A stretch of 5,229 nucleotides of DNA from an uncultured Desulfovibrio sp. (GTDB lineage Bacteria > Desulfobacterota > Desulfovibrionia > Desulfovibrionales > Desulfovibrionaceae). The notes beneath the pieces are model-generated. The model was not told the origin of the DNA and did no database searches. It worked only from the letters and a program-made list of their open reading frames with translations. Below are positions 4,741 through 5,229 of the stretch, one piece after another. Within the stretch, counting starts at the first letter, position 1. Each line of letters starts with the position of its first letter. The position numbers and the translations under genes are program-made. The stretch lies in NCBI RefSeq assembly GCF_949282365.1, contig NZ_CASDOY010000076.1, positions 1-5,229 on the forward strand, read 5' to 3'.

Positions 4741-5229
4741 CTAGCGGCGGCCGTCCCCGCTCTCCTGTCCGGCCTCGGGCAGCAGGCGGGTCTCCAGTGT
4801 GGCGTCCACCGGCACCTCGCGGCTGTAAAGGATCTTGTCCATGCGCACGGTGCCCGCGCCCGCCCCGCGCATGGTGCGGATGTGGCGCACTTCGGCATAA
4901 AGGATGCGCGCCCGGGCCGCGTCCTTCTGCCAGCTCTTGCAGGCCGCCAGCGCCCCGGCCTGGTCCAGGGTGCGCTCAGGCACCTCCTGCCCGGCATGGG
5001 CGCGGCGGATGATGACGTGCGAGCCCGGCCCGCCGTCGGCATGCAGCCAGATGTCGTGGGCCGCGGCCAGCTTGCGGGCGGCGATGTTGCCCCTGGCGTC
5101 ACGGCCGCGCAGCAGGGCGAAGCCGTCGTCGCTGACGAAGAGCTGCACATTGCGCGGCAGGGCCGCCCCGCGCAGGGCCCCCAGCGCCACCGTGGCCCGG
5201 TCGGGCCTGCCCGCCTCCCCGGCGGCGGG
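4741..5229 (-). CDS. NFACT RNA-binding domain protein, C-terminal part (partial)
   Basis: The last 162 codons of a minus-strand gene that enters from the right edge; stop TAG at 4743-4741. The reading frame has no break at the edge, and the GTG at 5190 is internal. The peptide fits the NFACT-R domain (formerly DUF814): VQLFVSDDGFALLRGRDARGN, then DIWLHADGGPGSHVI (codons within 5011-5055), a central AGALAACKSWQKD, and RILYAEVRHIRTMRGAGAGT. The D-x-W-x-H and G-S-H positions are the conserved core of this domain. Known relatives are RqcH/Rqc2, which binds peptidyl-tRNA-blocked 50S subunits and directs C-terminal alanine tailing in ribosome quality control, and fibronectin-binding FbpA. The N-terminal NFACT-N domain cannot be seen, so a shorter NFACT-R-only protein remains possible. 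The tail (PEAGQESGDGRR) is hydrophilic. Confidence 0.9.
   Translation of the reverse strand, partial: PAAGEAGRPDRATVALGALRGAALPRNVQLFVSDDGFALLRGRDARGNIAARKLAAAHDIWLHADGGPGSHVIIRRAHAGQEVPERTLDQAGALAACKSWQKDAARARILYAEVRHIRTMRGAGAGTVRMDKILYSREVPVDATLETRLLPEAGQESGDGRR

Noticed and set aside
4389..5012. Plus-strand open frame across the array and the NFACT gene
   Set aside because: It runs opposite the conserved NFACT-R domain and encodes repeated low-complexity sequence.
4741..5190. Complete small NFACT gene starting at GTG 5190
   Set aside because: The frame continues without a stop to the window edge, and the conserved domain begins close to 5190, so the GTG is an internal Val codon.

Overview
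The window is GC-rich bacterial DNA whose genes end almost every codon in G or C. The gene set (small cupins, tandem carboxymuconolactone-decarboxylase-like protein, Tat-exported flavodoxin, NFACT protein) and composition would suit a Desulfovibrio-like member of the Desulfovibrionaceae. That assignment is an inference from style and gene content; no phylogenetic marker lies in the window.

Layout. Positions 2-151 hold the 3' end of an unidentified Arg/Pro-rich protein gene. A small cytoplasmic cupin gene (199-546) follows and is closed by a perfect 16-bp hairpin (576-611). Positions 547-928 are non-coding and carry degenerate repeats. A short lipoprotein gene with one WG-type repeat (929-1267) comes next. 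After 367 bp with no supported gene come three genes on the same strand: an exported cupin resembling cupin-type hydroxynitrile lyases (1635-2114), an exported protein with two carboxymuconolactone-decarboxylase-like domains (2481-3368), and a flavodoxin with a twin-arginine signal (3392-4048). The last two are 23 bp apart and are surely one operon. The cupin is separated from them by 366 bp but shares theme and direction. The 692 bp up to 4740 hold a possible gene remnant, a four-copy repeat array with an exact 70-bp period, and several terminator-like hairpins. The minus-strand gene at the right edge (4741 to beyond 5229) encodes the C-terminal NFACT-R domain of an RqcH/Rqc2/FbpA-type protein and converges on the flavodoxin operon.

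How the genes may work together. The cupin, the tandem CMD protein and the flavodoxin all carry export signals, so they look like a periplasmic redox or small-molecule-conversion module. The substrate is not revealed by the sequence. No regulator gene lies in the window; an 8-bp inverted repeat with a 19-nt gap (1546-1580) upstream of the exported cupin is the best operator candidate.

The oddest element is the repeat array at 4422-4698. Its 36-bp cores and 34-bp intervals mimic CRISPR geometry, but the second and third intervals are nearly identical to each other, so it is better read as a tandem repeat. A diverged inverted copy of the core sits 3 kb away at 1317-1347. Nothing here is firmly a new system.
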